Shown piece by piece: positions 42,308-51,941 of a DNA stretch of 64,000 bases. The translations under genes were made by a program, and so were the position numbers. The first letter of the stretch is position 1, and the number at the start of each line of letters is the position of its first letter. The notes beneath the pieces are model-generated. The model was not told where the DNA came from and did not search any database. It was given only the letters and a program-made list of their open reading frames with translations. This DNA is from Mycolicibacterium hodleri. Its GTDB lineage: Bacteria > Actinomycetota > Actinomycetes > Mycobacteriales > Mycobacteriaceae. The stretch lies in contig NZ_JACKTL010000026.1 of NCBI RefSeq assembly GCF_025822245.1, forward strand, positions 1 to 64,000, written 5' to 3'.

Positions 42308-43327
42308 ATGCGTTCACTCCGTCGTGCGTCGATCACGACGTCCCTTCTCGCGGTGGCACTGGCCGGGTGTGGTCCCGCCGCCGAACGACTCTCGGCCGCA
42401 CCGCAGTCCGGCTATCCCGTCACCGTCGACGACTGCGGGCGCACGGTCACCCTGGAGCGCCCGCCGGAACGGATCGTGTCCCTCAACCAGGGCAGCACCG
42501 AGATGCTGCTGTCGCTGGGCGTGGCCGACCGGGTGGTCGGCACCGCCGGCTGGACCGATCCGATCCGACCGGCACTCGAGGCCGACAACGCCGGCGTCCC
42601 GCGACTGGCAGATCAGGCGCCGTCCTACGAAGCGGTGTTGAACGCCCAGCCCGACCTGGTGACGGCCTCGTTTCCGGACACGCTCGGCCCCGGCGGTGTC
42701 ACGACGCCCCACGAGCTGAACCGACTGGGCGTGCCGTCCTACGTATCGGCCGTCGAGTGCACGAAGGAGGCGGGCAGCTCCGACGGAGCGCGGTCCGAGA
42801 CGCTGGAGCTCGACGCCGTCTTTCAGGAGATCCGAGACCTGGCGACCCTGGTCGACCGTCGAGACGAGGGTGACGCCATCATCGCCGACATGCAGGACCG
42901 CGTCGCTCGCCTGTCGACGGCCAAGGCCACCGACGGCACGACCGCGATGTACTGGTTCGCCAACGCCGAGTCGCCCTATCTGGCCGGTTGTTGCGGAGGG
43001 CCGGGCATCATCTCGCGCACCCTCGGACTGACGAACGCGTTCGACGACGCCCGGGAGGATTGGCCCCAAATCGGCTGGGAGACCGTGGCGCAGCGCAACC
43101 CCGACGTGCTGATCCTGGGCGACCTCACCCGCAAGAGTCAGACCGCCGAGAACGCCGCCGCCAAGATCGCGTTTCTCGAGTCGAACCCCGTCACCCGGGA
43201 GATGACGGCGGTCAAGAACAAGCGCTTCGTCACGCTGGCGGGAGCCGAGCTCAACCCGTCCATCCGCATCGTGGACGCCATGGAGGCCGTGGCGGACGGC
43301 CTGCGCCGACACGGCTTGACCCGCTGA
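42308..43327 (+). CDS. btuF: BtuF-type cobalamin-binding lipoprotein
   Basis: A 339-residue solute-binding lipoprotein of the FecB/BtuF (cluster A-III) type. The signal peptide has basic MRSLRRAS, a hydrophobic core and lipobox LAGC at residues 19-22. The mature part has ERPPERIVSLNQGSTEMLLSLG, a QPDLV hinge motif and a long central helix. An unusual CCGG segment (YLAGCCGGPG) lies in the second lobe. It delivers substrate to the BtuCD-like permease. The riboswitch upstream makes cobalamin or another corrinoid the likely ligand. AAAGG lies 6 nt before ATG 42308. The gap to the permease is 3 bp. Confidence 0.83.
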   Translation: MRSLRRASITTSLLAVALAGCGPAAERLSAAPQSGYPVTVDDCGRTVTLERPPERIVSLNQGSTEMLLSLGVADRVVGTAGWTDPIRPALEADNAGVPRLADQAPSYEAVLNAQPDLVTASFPDTLGPGGVTTPHELNRLGVPSYVSAVECTKEAGSSDGARSETLELDAVFQEIRDLATLVDRRDEGDAIIADMQDRVARLSTAKATDGTTAMYWFANAESPYLAGCCGGPGIISRTLGLTNAFDDAREDWPQIGWETVAQRNPDVLILGDLTRKSQTAENAAAKIAFLESNPVTREMTAVKNKRFVTLAGAELNPSIRIVDAMEAVADGLRRHGLTR

Positions 43328-43330
43328 CCG

Positions 43331-44359
43331 ATGGTCACGTTGCGACGACGCACCCCGCTGGCCGTCGTGTGGCCGGTCGGGGCGATCATGCTGGTCGTCT
43401 CGATCGCTGCGGCGACCACCGTCGGGCCGTCCGACCTGGGGCCGTCCGACGCCTTCGCGGTGGTGCTAGAGCGGCTCGGCGGTCCGAGATCGCAGTTGAC
43501 GATGCTGCACCAGAGCATCATCTGGGATCTGCGACTACCGCGCGCCGTGCTGGCGGCGGCGTGTGGTGCGGGGCTGGCGCTGTGCGGTGTGATTCTGCAG
43601 TCGTTGCTCCGGAATCCACTGGCCGATCCGTTCATCCTCGGCGTGGCCTCGGGTGCGTCGACCGGCGCGGTGTCGATCGTCGTGCTCGGCATCGGTTCGG
43701 GGACAATCGGTTTGGCAGCCGGCGCCTTCGTGGGGGCAGTCGTGGCGTTTGGCCTCGTTCTGGTGCTCGCGGTGGCGGCGGGCAGCGGCATGGACCGGAT
43801 GATCCTGGCGGGAATCGCCGCCACCCAACTCTTTTCGGCGCTCACGTCGTTCATCGTGTTCACCTCCGCAGACGCCGAGCAGACGCGGGGTGTGCTGTTC
43901 TGGCTGCTTGGTTCGCTCAGTAGCGCCTCGTGGAACGACGTGGCACTGTGCGGCGTGGTGGTGGCCCTCGGGGCGGCGGTCTGCTGGGCGTTCGCCTCGA
44001 CGCTGGACGCCTTCCTCTTCGGGCAGGACGCCGCCGCGGCACTGGGGGTGTCGGTGGTCCGGGCCCGGATGGTCTTGCTTGTGGTGACGGCCCTGGTGAC
44101 CGCCGTCATCGTGTCCACCTCGGGCGCAATCGGTTTCGTCGGTCTCGTCCTTCCGCATGCGGCACGCGCTCTGGTGGGCACCCGGCATCGGGTGTTGGTG
44201 CCGACCGCGACGATCCTCGGCGCGATCTTCCTGGTCTGGGTGGACACGGCGGCTCGCCTCGTCATCGCGCCGCAGGAGCTGCCGGTGGGGGTCGCCACCG
44301 CGATCGTCGGCGTGCCCGCGTTCGTCGTCATCCTGCTTCGGCGCAGGAGGGTCGCGTGA
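43331..44359 (+). CDS. btuC: FecCD-family permease (BtuC type)
   Basis: A 342-residue permease with about ten membrane helices. Family motifs are LRLPRAVLAAACGAGLALCGVILQ, the RNPLADPFILGV segment and a late GAIGFVGLVLPHAAR coupling helix. This is the fold of type II importers for vitamin B12 and siderophores. ATG 43331 follows the lipoprotein stop by 3 bp, and the stop overlaps the ATPase start by 4 nt. Confidence 0.87.
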   Translation: MVTLRRRTPLAVVWPVGAIMLVVSIAAATTVGPSDLGPSDAFAVVLERLGGPRSQLTMLHQSIIWDLRLPRAVLAAACGAGLALCGVILQSLLRNPLADPFILGVASGASTGAVSIVVLGIGSGTIGLAAGAFVGAVVAFGLVLVLAVAAGSGMDRMILAGIAATQLFSALTSFIVFTSADAEQTRGVLFWLLGSLSSASWNDVALCGVVVALGAAVCWAFASTLDAFLFGQDAAAALGVSVVRARMVLLVVTALVTAVIVSTSGAIGFVGLVLPHAARALVGTRHRVLVPTATILGAIFLVWVDTAARLVIAPQELPVGVATAIVGVPAFVVILLRRRRVA

Positions 44360-45162
44360 GTCTGACTGCCGATCGCGTGTCCTGGCGGATCCGCGACGAG
44401 CTGATCGTCGACGGCGTCGACGTCTCCGTCGCGACCGGCAGCACGGTCGGGCTGCTCGGCCCGAACGGCTCCGGCAAGTCGTCACTGCTGCGGTTGCTGG
44501 CGGGATTGCGCCCCACCTCGTCGGGAGTCGTCCGGCTCGACGACCTCGGCGTGGCGGACCTGAGCCGCCGCCGACTCGCCCGTCGGCTCGCGGTGGTGGA
44601 CCAGGACGTCACCACCGACCAGGACCCGACGGTCCGTGACGTGGTGGACCTCGGTCGTCTTCCGCACCGTCCGGCATGGGCTCCGATGTCGGCCCGGGAT
44701 CGCCACGTCGTCGAATCAGCCGCTGCCACAACGGGAGTTGCCAACCTGCTCGAGCGACGGTACTCGACTCTGTCCGGAGGCGAACGTCAACGCGTGCAGA
44801 TCGCCAGGGCGCTGGCGCAGGAGCCGTCGGAGCTGTTGCTGGACGAACCGACGAATCACCTCGACATCCGGCACCAGCTCGAGCTGCTCGAACTGGTGGC
44901 CGCGGCGGACACCACCACCGTGATGGCGCTGCACGACCTCAACTTGGCGGCGACCTACTGCCACGAGTTGGTGGTGCTCCGCCGCGGCCGCGTGCACGTG
45001 GCGGGACCGCCGGCCGCCGTCCTGACACCCGAGGTAATCGCCGAGGTGTACGAGGTGGAGGCGACGGTGGTCCTGGAGGACGGCCGGCCGAACATCAGGT
45101 TCGGCAGGCCGATTACACAGACCGGCCGCGTCGGCCCGCCTCGACCAGGGGTGCGCGCCTAG
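44356..45162 (+). CDS. btuD: ABC transporter ATPase (BtuD type)
   Basis: A 268-residue ATPase. Walker A is GPNGSGKSS, the signature LSGGERQRVQ, Walker B LLLDEPTNHLD and the switch His in MALHDLN. It energises the BtuC-type permease. GTG 44356 overlaps the permease stop. The stop codon shares CTAG with the convergent IclR gene. Confidence 0.88.
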   Translation: MSLTADRVSWRIRDELIVDGVDVSVATGSTVGLLGPNGSGKSSLLRLLAGLRPTSSGVVRLDDLGVADLSRRRLARRLAVVDQDVTTDQDPTVRDVVDLGRLPHRPAWAPMSARDRHVVESAAATTGVANLLERRYSTLSGGERQRVQIARALAQEPSELLLDEPTNHLDIRHQLELLELVAAADTTTVMALHDLNLAATYCHELVVLRRGRVHVAGPPAAVLTPEVIAEVYEVEATVVLEDGRPNIRFGRPITQTGRVGPPRPGVRA

Positions 45163-45929
45163 CCGACGACGACGGGTGCGACCGAGAACCCCGGCGGCGC
45201 CGACGCACCGAGCACTTCCCGCAGCCGGTGGCCGAGTCGGTCGAGTCGGTCGCCGTCCATGCGGCTGCTCGGTCCGGTGACGCTCACCGCCACGGGGCGT
45301 CCCGTGGGTCGGCGCAGGGCCACGCCCACACAGCAGATTCCGGTTTCGTTCTCTTCGCGCTCCATGGCGAACCCGCGCATCCGGGCCTCGCCGACGGCCC
45401 GGCGGAATCTGTCGACCACGACCGGCTCTGCGTCGGCGGTGTACGCCGACAGCTGCGCGTCGGAGGCGCCCTCGCCGGCCACCATCGCACGCCCCAGCGC
45501 GGTGGTGAGCACGCTCACCTGGCGGCCGACCCGGGACCACACCCGCAATGCCCGGTCGGGTTCGACCTTGTCCAGATAGAGCACGTCTCGCCCCTCGAGG
45601 ATGCCCAGGTGCACCAGTTCCTGGACCTCTTGGCAGATCGCGAGCAGGGTGGGGCGGAACAGCGTGGGCAGGTTCTCCTCACGCTGGAACCGCTCGACCA
45701 AAAGCGCTGGACGAGAACCCAATCGGTAGCGTTGGTTGTCGGCCTGTTCGGCGAAGCCACGGTGCTGCAATGCTTGCAGTGTTCGGTGGGCCGAGGCCTT
45801 GTTCAGCCCGCTCGCCTCGACGACGTCGCGCAGCGCCATGCCCTCGGGTCCGGCCTCGGCCAGCAATTCGACCAGTGCGAGGGCCTTGTCCACGCTGCCG
45901 ACGGGGGAGGGCGAGTCGCCATTGGTCAT
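45159..45929 (-). CDS. IclR-family regulator of the hexonate operon
   Basis: A 256-residue IclR regulator. The N-terminal winged helix (SVDKALALVELLAEAGPEGMALRDVVEASGL, recognition helix NKASAHRTLQALQ) is followed by a C-terminal effector domain with RFRRAVGEARMRGFAMEREENETGICCVGVAL. ATG 45929 has AGAGGAGGGG 7 nt upstream, a strong ribosome site. The in-frame upstream extension was not accepted. It is divergent from the sugar-acid operon; two GTTC-type half-palindromes in the gap are probable operators. Confidence 0.87.
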   Translation of the reverse strand: MTNGDSPSPVGSVDKALALVELLAEAGPEGMALRDVVEASGLNKASAHRTLQALQHRGFAEQADNQRYRLGSRPALLVERFQREENLPTLFRPTLLAICQEVQELVHLGILEGRDVLYLDKVEPDRALRVWSRVGRQVSVLTTALGRAMVAGEGASDAQLSAYTADAEPVVVDRFRRAVGEARMRGFAMEREENETGICCVGVALRRPTGRPVAVSVTGPSSRMDGDRLDRLGHRLREVLGASAPPGFSVAPVVVG

Positions 45930-46017
45930 CTCGTTCCCCTCCTCTTGCGGCGTCATCGAGAGCTTGGCACATCGCGATGGTGACGCTTGACACACATGTG
46001 AGCCGCGTGTCACTGTG

Positions 46018-46054
46018 GTTCGCATAACGATACACCCGGTTCACAATGCGGAAC
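46018..46054. promoter_or_regulatory. Two IclR-type operator candidates, 21 bp apart
   Basis: GTTCGCATAACGATAC (46018-46033) and GTTCACAATGCGGAAC (46039-46054) have the same 16-bp layout with GTTC on the left and GAAC or GATAC on the right. Their centres are 21 bp apart, two helical turns. They end 20 bp before the start of the fructuronate reductase-like gene. Confidence 0.5.
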
Positions 46055-46074
46055 GTTTAACGCGGAAGGACACG

Positions 46075-47565
46075 ATGCTCAGACTGTCTCGTCAGACCAC
46101 CCCGACGGGCGCCGTGCTCGGCGCATCGGCCGGCGACGCCTCGGGCATGGTCCACCTGGGTCTGGGCAATTTCCACCGGGCCCACGCCGCGGTCTACACC
46201 GCGCAGGCCCTGGCAGCCGAGCCCGGCCAGTGGGGGATTCACGGCTTCGCCAATCGGTCCCGCGACGTCGTGACGGCGATGCGCGACCAGGACGGCCGCT
46301 ACAGCGTCCTGGAGTTGTCCGAGACGGGTCGCCGGGCCGCCGTCGTCGACGTCCACCGCGGCCTCGGGGTGCTCGCCGACGAACCCGAGGCGTTCGTCGC
46401 CGCCGTGGCCGCCCCGGCCAATCGCATCCTCACCCTCACCGTCAGCGAGGTCGGATACTGCCGCTCGCCACGCCACGGCCGTCTCGACGTCGACCGCGAC
46501 GACGTCCGCGCCGATCTCGCCGACCCCGCCCACCCCCGCAGCACGATCGGACTCGTCGCCCGCGGCGTGGCCGTCCGCGCCGAGGGAGGCGCCCCGATGA
46601 CCGTGTTGTCCTGTGACAACCTGCAATCCAACGGACACGTCACCCGTGCCGTCCTCACCGAGTTCCTGCACGCGAGCTCCGCCTCCGACGACGTGCTGAC
46701 CTTCGTCCGCGACCACGTCACGTTCCCGAACTCGATGGTCGACCGAATCGTGCCCTCGACCACCAGTGGAACCGTCGCCGACGTCGGCGAATTGCTCGGC
46801 GTCGACGACCGCTGCCCGGTGCCCGCCGAAGACTTCACCATGTGGGTCCTGGAAGACGAGTTCGCCGCTGGTCGGCCCGCCTGGGAGCGCGCCGGAGCGA
46901 TCCTGAGCGACGAGGTCGAAGCCTACGAATTGGTGAAGCTGCGCCTGCTCAACGGCTCTCACTCCCTGATCGCGTATCTCGGGATCCTCGACGGCCGCGG
47001 CACCATCGCCGACGCGTGGGCGCAGCCGTTCGTTCGTGACGCGGTGCGGGCCTGCATCTCGCGCGAGTACCTGCCGACCATCTCGCTGCCCAGGGGTTTC
47101 GACGTCGACGCCTACGTCGACTCGCTGTCGCATCGCTGGGCCAACACCGCACTCGGTCACCGGACCTCACAGGTCGGCACCGACGGTTCGGTCAAGCTGC
47201 TGCAGCGCGTGCCAGAGCCGGCGTTGATTGCGTTGCGCAACGGGAGGACTCCGCATCTGCTGGCGTTGACCGTGGCCAGCTGGATCGTCTCCGTCGCCCC
47301 GCCTCCCGGCGTCGACGCCGGCCCCTACGCCGACGAGATCCGGGAACCCGCTCGAGACGGGTTGGCCGAGGCGACCCGCGGGACGTCCGGCCCCCGCGAC
47401 CACGCAATGGCCGTGCTCCGTGGCGGATTCCTGCCCGACGACCTCGTCGCCCACGACGCGTTCGTCGACCGGGTGGCCGATCTGGTCGAGGTCATCGCCC
47501 ACAGTGGCATCCGCGCGGCGGCCCGGGAGGCCGTCGAGGCGGCCGACGACAGGAGGATGTCATGA
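46075..47565 (+). CDS. uxuB: Mannitol dehydrogenase-family fructuronate reductase (UxuB-like)
   Basis: A 496-residue long-chain polyol dehydrogenase. GLGNFHRAHAA is the N-terminal cofactor motif. SCDNLQSNGHVTR, FPNSMVDRIVPSTT and the catalytic Lys motif EAYELVKLRLLNGSHS follow. The family includes mannitol 2-dehydrogenase and mannonate oxidoreductase. The downstream mannonate dehydratase, KDG kinase and aldolase genes point to NAD-dependent reduction of D-fructuronate to D-mannonate. ATG 46075 has GGAAGGA 6 nt upstream. It overlaps the next gene by 4 nt. Confidence 0.83.
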   Translation: MLRLSRQTTPTGAVLGASAGDASGMVHLGLGNFHRAHAAVYTAQALAAEPGQWGIHGFANRSRDVVTAMRDQDGRYSVLELSETGRRAAVVDVHRGLGVLADEPEAFVAAVAAPANRILTLTVSEVGYCRSPRHGRLDVDRDDVRADLADPAHPRSTIGLVARGVAVRAEGGAPMTVLSCDNLQSNGHVTRAVLTEFLHASSASDDVLTFVRDHVTFPNSMVDRIVPSTTSGTVADVGELLGVDDRCPVPAEDFTMWVLEDEFAAGRPAWERAGAILSDEVEAYELVKLRLLNGSHSLIAYLGILDGRGTIADAWAQPFVRDAVRACISREYLPTISLPRGFDVDAYVDSLSHRWANTALGHRTSQVGTDGSVKLLQRVPEPALIALRNGRTPHLLALTVASWIVSVAPPPGVDAGPYADEIREPARDGLAEATRGTSGPRDHAMAVLRGGFLPDDLVAHDAFVDRVADLVEVIAHSGIRAAAREAVEAADDRRMS

Positions 47566-48566
47566 AAGCTCTTGCCATTCACGGCAAGGAGGACATCCGT
47601 TGGGAGGACCGGACCGAACCGGAGCCCTCCGATGGTGAAGTACGACTGCGTGTCGGGTACGTCGGGATCTGCGGATCGGATCTGCACTACTACTTCCACG
47701 GAGCCAACGGCGAGAACGTCGTCCGGGAGCCGTTCACCCCAGGCCACGAGTTGTCGGCGGTCGTGGACTTCGACCCGTCCGGCCGCTACCCGGCGGGCTC
47801 ACCGGTGGCGGTGCACCCCGCGCGTTACGGGGCGCCGGTGGCCGGCTTGCACGAGCGTCCCCACCTGCGGCCGGGAGGCGACTACCTCGGCAGCGCAGCC
47901 ACGTTCCCGCACCGCCAGGGCGGTGCGGCCGAACTGCTGATCGTCGAAGACCACATGATCCGTGCGCTACCCGAGGGACTGCCGCTCCTGCGGGCCGCGT
48001 TGGCCGAGCCGCTCGCCGTCGCGCTGCATGCGGTCAACCTGGCCCCCGAGCTGTCCGGCCGCCGGGTTCTGGTAATCGGCGCCGGCCCCATCGGCCTCCT
48101 GGTCGTCGCGGCCGCGGCCGAACGCGGTGCCACCGACATCGGTGTCACCGATCTGCGTCCCGAGCCGCTGGATCGCGCAGTCGCCCTGGGCGCCAACCAC
48201 ACCGCACTCGTCGGCCGCGATCGCGTCGACGACGAGTCCTACGACGTCGTCTTCGAATGCTCCGGGGTCGGCGTCTCGGTCACCCAGGCCGTGCGGGCCG
48301 TCCGGCGGGCCGGCACCGTCGTGCAGGTCGGCATGCTGCCGAATGCCGAGATCGGCGTGAACCTCGCACCGATGCTGGCCAAGGAGGTCAGCCTGATCGG
48401 TGCCTTCCGCTTCTCCACCGAAATCGACGACGCCATTGCGCTTCTCGCCGTCTCCGACCGCTTCGACGCCGTCATCTCACACGTGATCCCGGCGGCTGAC
48501 GCCGTGAACGCCTTCGCCGTGGCTCGAGACGCCTCGGCGTCGGCCAAGGTCATGCTCGAGCTCTGA
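47562..48566 (+). CDS. Zinc-type sugar-acid dehydrogenase (RspB / L-gulonate 5-dehydrogenase-like)
   Basis: A 334-residue medium-chain dehydrogenase. Catalytic zinc ligands are Cys37 (GICGSD), the His of PGHE and a later Glu (ALAEPLAVALHA). The cofactor loop is VIGAGPIGLLVVAAAA. The four structural-zinc cysteines are missing: the lobe reads HPARYGAPVAGLHERPHLRP. L-idonate/L-gulonate 5-dehydrogenases are often encoded beside RspA-type dehydratases and fructuronate reductase, so oxidation of L-gulonate to D-fructuronate is the best guess. It is translationally coupled to uxuB. Confidence 0.8.
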   Translation: MKALAIHGKEDIRWEDRTEPEPSDGEVRLRVGYVGICGSDLHYYFHGANGENVVREPFTPGHELSAVVDFDPSGRYPAGSPVAVHPARYGAPVAGLHERPHLRPGGDYLGSAATFPHRQGGAAELLIVEDHMIRALPEGLPLLRAALAEPLAVALHAVNLAPELSGRRVLVIGAGPIGLLVVAAAAERGATDIGVTDLRPEPLDRAVALGANHTALVGRDRVDDESYDVVFECSGVGVSVTQAVRAVRRAGTVVQVGMLPNAEIGVNLAPMLAKEVSLIGAFRFSTEIDDAIALLAVSDRFDAVISHVIPAADAVNAFAVARDASASAKVMLEL

Positions 48567-48609
48567 AATCCCGTCCACTGCAACGTTGCAACCATCCCGA
48601 GGAACGTCT

Positions 48610-50007
48610 ATGACTACAGCACAAACCCCCGAACCGCGCGCGGACGAACATCCGCCGGTCGCCCAACGCAGCACCGCCGACCTGGTCCGGGCCGCCGTCT
48701 CCGGATGGTTGGGCACCGCACTGGAGTTCATGGACTTCCAGCTCTACTCGCTGGCGGCGGCGTTGGTGTTCAGCCAGCTGTTCTTCTCCGGCGAGAGTGC
48801 CGGGATGGCCGTGGTTCTGTCGATGGCCACCTATGGCGTCGGGTACATCGCCCGTCCCCTTGGCGCCATCTTCTTCGGTCGGCTCGGTGACCGCATCGGA
48901 CGGCGAAAGGTGTTGTTCTACACCATTCTTCTGATGGGCGCCGCCACCACGTTGATCGGCGTCCTGCCGACCTATCAGCAGGTGGGCGTGCTGGCACCCA
49001 TTCTGCTGGTGGCGCTGCGACTGCTGCAGGGCTTCGGGGCCGGCGCTGAGATCAGCGGTGCGGGCGTGATGCTCGCCGAGTATGCACCCGTCAAGCGGCG
49101 CGGTTTCGTCGCCTCCCTGGTGGGCCTCGGCACCAACTGCGGAACGCTGTTCGCCTCGGGCATCTGGGCGATCCTGCTTGGCGTGATGGTCGAGAGTGAC
49201 GTCATCGCCTGGGGCTGGCGCATCCCGTTCATCGCCAGCGCCATCGTGATGGTGTTCGCGGTGTGGGTGCGGTTGAACCTCAAGGAAAGCCCTGTCTTCG
49301 AAGAGCGCGAGGACGTCGTCGACGGGCGGGCGATGTCCCGCGAGGAGATATTGGCCCAAGCCGGGCAGGTCGAAACCCGGACCGTGGAAGCGTTGCAGCG
49401 CAAGCCGATCAAGGCAACCGCCGTGGCGTTCTTCCTTCGATTCGGCCAGGCCGGCAACTCGGGGCTGATCCAGACCTACCTCATCTCGTTCATGACCCTG
49501 ACGCTCGCACTGCAGAAGAGCCTCAGCGCCAACATCGTCATCGTGTCCTCCCTCGTCGGATTCCTCACCATCCCTCTGATCGGTTTCCTCGGAGACAAGT
49601 TCGGCCGACGCAGGATGTACATCATCGTCATGTCGTCCGCACTGGTCGTCGTCGTTCCCGCCATGATGGCGATCGACTCGAAGAACCTGCTGTGGGTGTT
49701 CATCGGCTACGTCGTGCTCCACAACGTCGCAGTGCTCAGCCCGGCCTCGCTGGAGAACGTGTCGATTCCCGAGATCTTCGGTTCCCGCAACCGCTACACC
49801 CTCACCGCCGTGGTCCGAGAGATCGCCGCGGTGATCGCCACCGGTATCGGACCCGTCCTCGTCGCCGCCTGGGTGGCCGCCACGACGGGCAGCCCCATCC
49901 CGATCATGGTGATGCTGGTGCTGTACTCGCTTGCGGCGCTGATCGTCGCCGTCTGGGCCAAGGACTGGACCGGACGCGACCTCACCGACCCGCTACCCGC
50001 CATGTGA
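48610..50007 (+). CDS. MHS-family MFS sugar-acid/proton symporter
   Basis: A 465-residue permease of the metabolite:H+ symporter branch (ProP, ShiA, KgtP). TM1 region [23 protein letters not shown], the loop signature [13 protein letters not shown] after TM2, [23 protein letters not shown] in TM4 and the second-half loop DKFGRRRMY all fit. It probably imports the hexonate or hexuronate used by the operon. ATG 48610 has GAGGAA 6 nt upstream; the gap from the dehydrogenase is 43 bp. Confidence 0.85.
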   Translation: MTTAQTPEPRADEHPPVAQRSTADLVRAAVSGWLGTALEFMDFQLYSLAAALVFSQLFFSGESAGMAVVLSMATYGVGYIARPLGAIFFGRLGDRIGRRKVLFYTILLMGAATTLIGVLPTYQQVGVLAPILLVALRLLQGFGAGAEISGAGVMLAEYAPVKRRGFVASLVGLGTNCGTLFASGIWAILLGVMVESDVIAWGWRIPFIASAIVMVFAVWVRLNLKESPVFEEREDVVDGRAMSREEILAQAGQVETRTVEALQRKPIKATAVAFFLRFGQAGNSGLIQTYLISFMTLTLALQKSLSANIVIVSSLVGFLTIPLIGFLGDKFGRRRMYIIVMSSALVVVVPAMMAIDSKNLLWVFIGYVVLHNVAVLSPASLENVSIPEIFGSRNRYTLTAVVREIAAVIATGIGPVLVAAWVAATTGSPIPIMVMLVLYSLAALIVAVWAKDWTGRDLTDPLPAM

Positions 50008-50050
50008 CGGAATTGAACCGAAACAGCCTCCGTCACAACGAAAGAGAATC

Positions 50051-51292
50051 ATGACCATCCAGAGCATCGACGTCAACGTCTGCAGTCCGGGCCGCAACTT
50101 CGTCACCCTCAAGGTCGTCACCAGTGACGGTGTCGTCGGGTGGGGTGACGCCACGCTCAACGGGCGCGAACTGTCCGTCGCGGCATACCTGTCCGAACAC
50201 CTGGCCTCCATGTTGATCGGTCGCGACGAAGATCGGATCGAGGACACCTGGCAGTACCTCTACCGCGGTGCCTACTGGCGCCGCGGGCCGGTGACCATGG
50301 CCGCGATCGCCGCGGTCGACATGGCGCTGTGGGACATCAAGGCCAAGAAGGCCGGGGTACCGCTGTACCAGCTGCTGGGCGGCGCCAGCCGCGACCGCGT
50401 TCGGGCCTACTGCCATGCCTCCGGCACCGACTATCCGGCGCTCAAGGACGCCATCAGCGGCTACCTCGACGCCGGGTACACCGCGGTGCGCGTGCAGACG
50501 GGGGTTCCCGGGCTCGGGCAGATCTACGGGGTGTCCACCGCGAAGGCGGGCGGCCGATACGACTACGAGCCGGCCCACCGCGCCGCGGACGGAAGCGCGG
50601 CGACCGCGCCCATCGAGGAGGTCTGGGACACCCGCGCCTATCTGTCGCACATGCCCTCGGTGTTCGGCCGCATCCGGGAGGACTTCGGTACCGGAGTTCG
50701 GATACTGCACGACGGGCACCATCGAATGACACCCATCGAAGCCGCGCGGTTCGCGAAAGACGTTGAACCCTATGACCTCTTCTGGCTGGAGGACTGCACA
50801 CCGGCCGAGGATCAGGCGGCGTTGCGCTTGGTGCGTCAACACTCCACCACGCCACTGGCCATCGGCGAGGTGTTCAACTCGGTCTACGACTACCAGACTC
50901 TCATCACCGAGCGGCTGATCGACTACGTGCGGTCTGCGGTCACGCACACCGGCGGAATCACTGCGATGAAGAAGCTGCTGGACTTCGCGGGCATCTACGG
51001 CATCAAGTCCGGCATGCACGGGCCGACGGACGTGTCGCCGGTCGGGATGGCGGCAGCGCTGCACCTCGACATGGCGATCCACAACTTCGGCATCCAGGAA
51101 TACATGCCGCACAGTGACCTCACCCTGGACGTGTTCCGCACGTCGTACACGTTCGATCGCGGCTTCCTGCATCCTGGCGACGCGCCAGGCCTTGGTGTCG
51201 AACTCGACGAAGAAGCCGCCTCGGCCTTCCAGTACACGGCGGCGTACCTGCCAGTGAATCGACTGCAGGACGGGACCGTTCATGACTGGTGA
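50051..51292 (+). CDS. manD: D-mannonate dehydratase-subgroup enolase (ManD/RspA)
   Basis: A 413-residue enolase-superfamily dehydratase converting D-mannonate to 2-keto-3-deoxygluconate (KDG). Mg2+ ligands Asp221 (LHDGHH), Glu247 (LEDC) and Glu273 (GEVFNS) have the 26-residue spacing of ManD. Candidate catalytic residues are Arg147, Tyr159 and His223, with His323 in GMHGPTD. A segment with an extra [12 protein letters not shown] lies between Tyr159 and the metal site. Subgroup members differ between high-efficiency mannonate dehydratases and weak ones acting in L-gulonate/L-idonate pathways; this gene's context fits either. Confidence 0.87.
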   Translation: MTIQSIDVNVCSPGRNFVTLKVVTSDGVVGWGDATLNGRELSVAAYLSEHLASMLIGRDEDRIEDTWQYLYRGAYWRRGPVTMAAIAAVDMALWDIKAKKAGVPLYQLLGGASRDRVRAYCHASGTDYPALKDAISGYLDAGYTAVRVQTGVPGLGQIYGVSTAKAGGRYDYEPAHRAADGSAATAPIEEVWDTRAYLSHMPSVFGRIREDFGTGVRILHDGHHRMTPIEAARFAKDVEPYDLFWLEDCTPAEDQAALRLVRQHSTTPLAIGEVFNSVYDYQTLITERLIDYVRSAVTHTGGITAMKKLLDFAGIYGIKSGMHGPTDVSPVGMAAALHLDMAIHNFGIQEYMPHSDLTLDVFRTSYTFDRGFLHPGDAPGLGVELDEEAASAFQYTAAYLPVNRLQDGTVHDW

Positions 51293-51941
51293 CACGCTGA
51301 CCCCGGTACGGCTGGACCTCCCGGCTCGCACCGCGGCCGCCAAGCTCATCGTGGTGGTGCGGGCGTCGGACGCGGCCGACTACGACGGGGTGCTCGACGT
51401 GTTGGTCGAGGCCGGAATCCGCAGTGTCGAACTGACTCTCACCACACCGGACACCTTGGCGCGGTTACCCGAGCTGCTCGAACGATTTGGCGACGTCGCC
51501 GACGTCGGCGTCGGCACCGTGGTCGACCGCGCACAGGTGGACGCCGCCGTCCGAGCCGGGGCGCACTACCTCGTCACCCCCGTTGCGGACCCCGATCTGG
51601 TCACGGCGGCCACCCGCGCCGGGGTGCCCATCGTGCCCGGCGGGCTGACGCCGACCGAACTGTTCGGCGCATGGCGCGCCGGTGCTGCGGCCGTGAAGAT
51701 CTTCCCGGCCAACGTGGTTGGCCCCGGCTACCTGAAGGATCTGCGCGGGCCGTTCCCCGGCATCGCCGCGGTTCCCTCCGGTGGCGTCGACCTGGCTGGC
51801 GCCGCGGCGTGGCTGAAGGCCGGTGCGGCAGCGGTCAGCGTCGGCGGTCCGCTGCTCGGCGACGCGCTGCGCGGCGGTGACCTGGCCGCCCTCCGAGACC
51901 GTACGTCGCAGTTCGTGTCCCTTTGCGGGGAGACGACGTGA
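51282..51941 (+). CDS. eda: 2-Keto-3-deoxy-6-phosphogluconate aldolase
   Basis: Class I aldolase of 219 residues cleaving KDPG to pyruvate and glyceraldehyde 3-phosphate. The Schiff-base Lys139 is in AVKIFPA. Glu50 (SVELTL), [14 protein letters not shown] and PSGGV complete the active site and phosphate-binding loop. ATG 51282 overlaps the dehydratase by 11 bp, and the stop overlaps the kinase start by 4 nt. Confidence 0.92.
   Translation: MTGDTLTPVRLDLPARTAAAKLIVVVRASDAADYDGVLDVLVEAGIRSVELTLTTPDTLARLPELLERFGDVADVGVGTVVDRAQVDAAVRAGAHYLVTPVADPDLVTAATRAGVPIVPGGLTPTELFGAWRAGAAAVKIFPANVVGPGYLKDLRGPFPGIAAVPSGGVDLAGAAAWLKAGAAAVSVGGPLLGDALRGGDLAALRDRTSQFVSLCGETT

Noticed and set aside
45990..46014. 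CRP-type site in the IclR/uxuB gap
   Set aside because: TGTGA and TCAC are present but spaced by 8 instead of 6 bases, and the GTTC/GAAC pairs explain the gap better.
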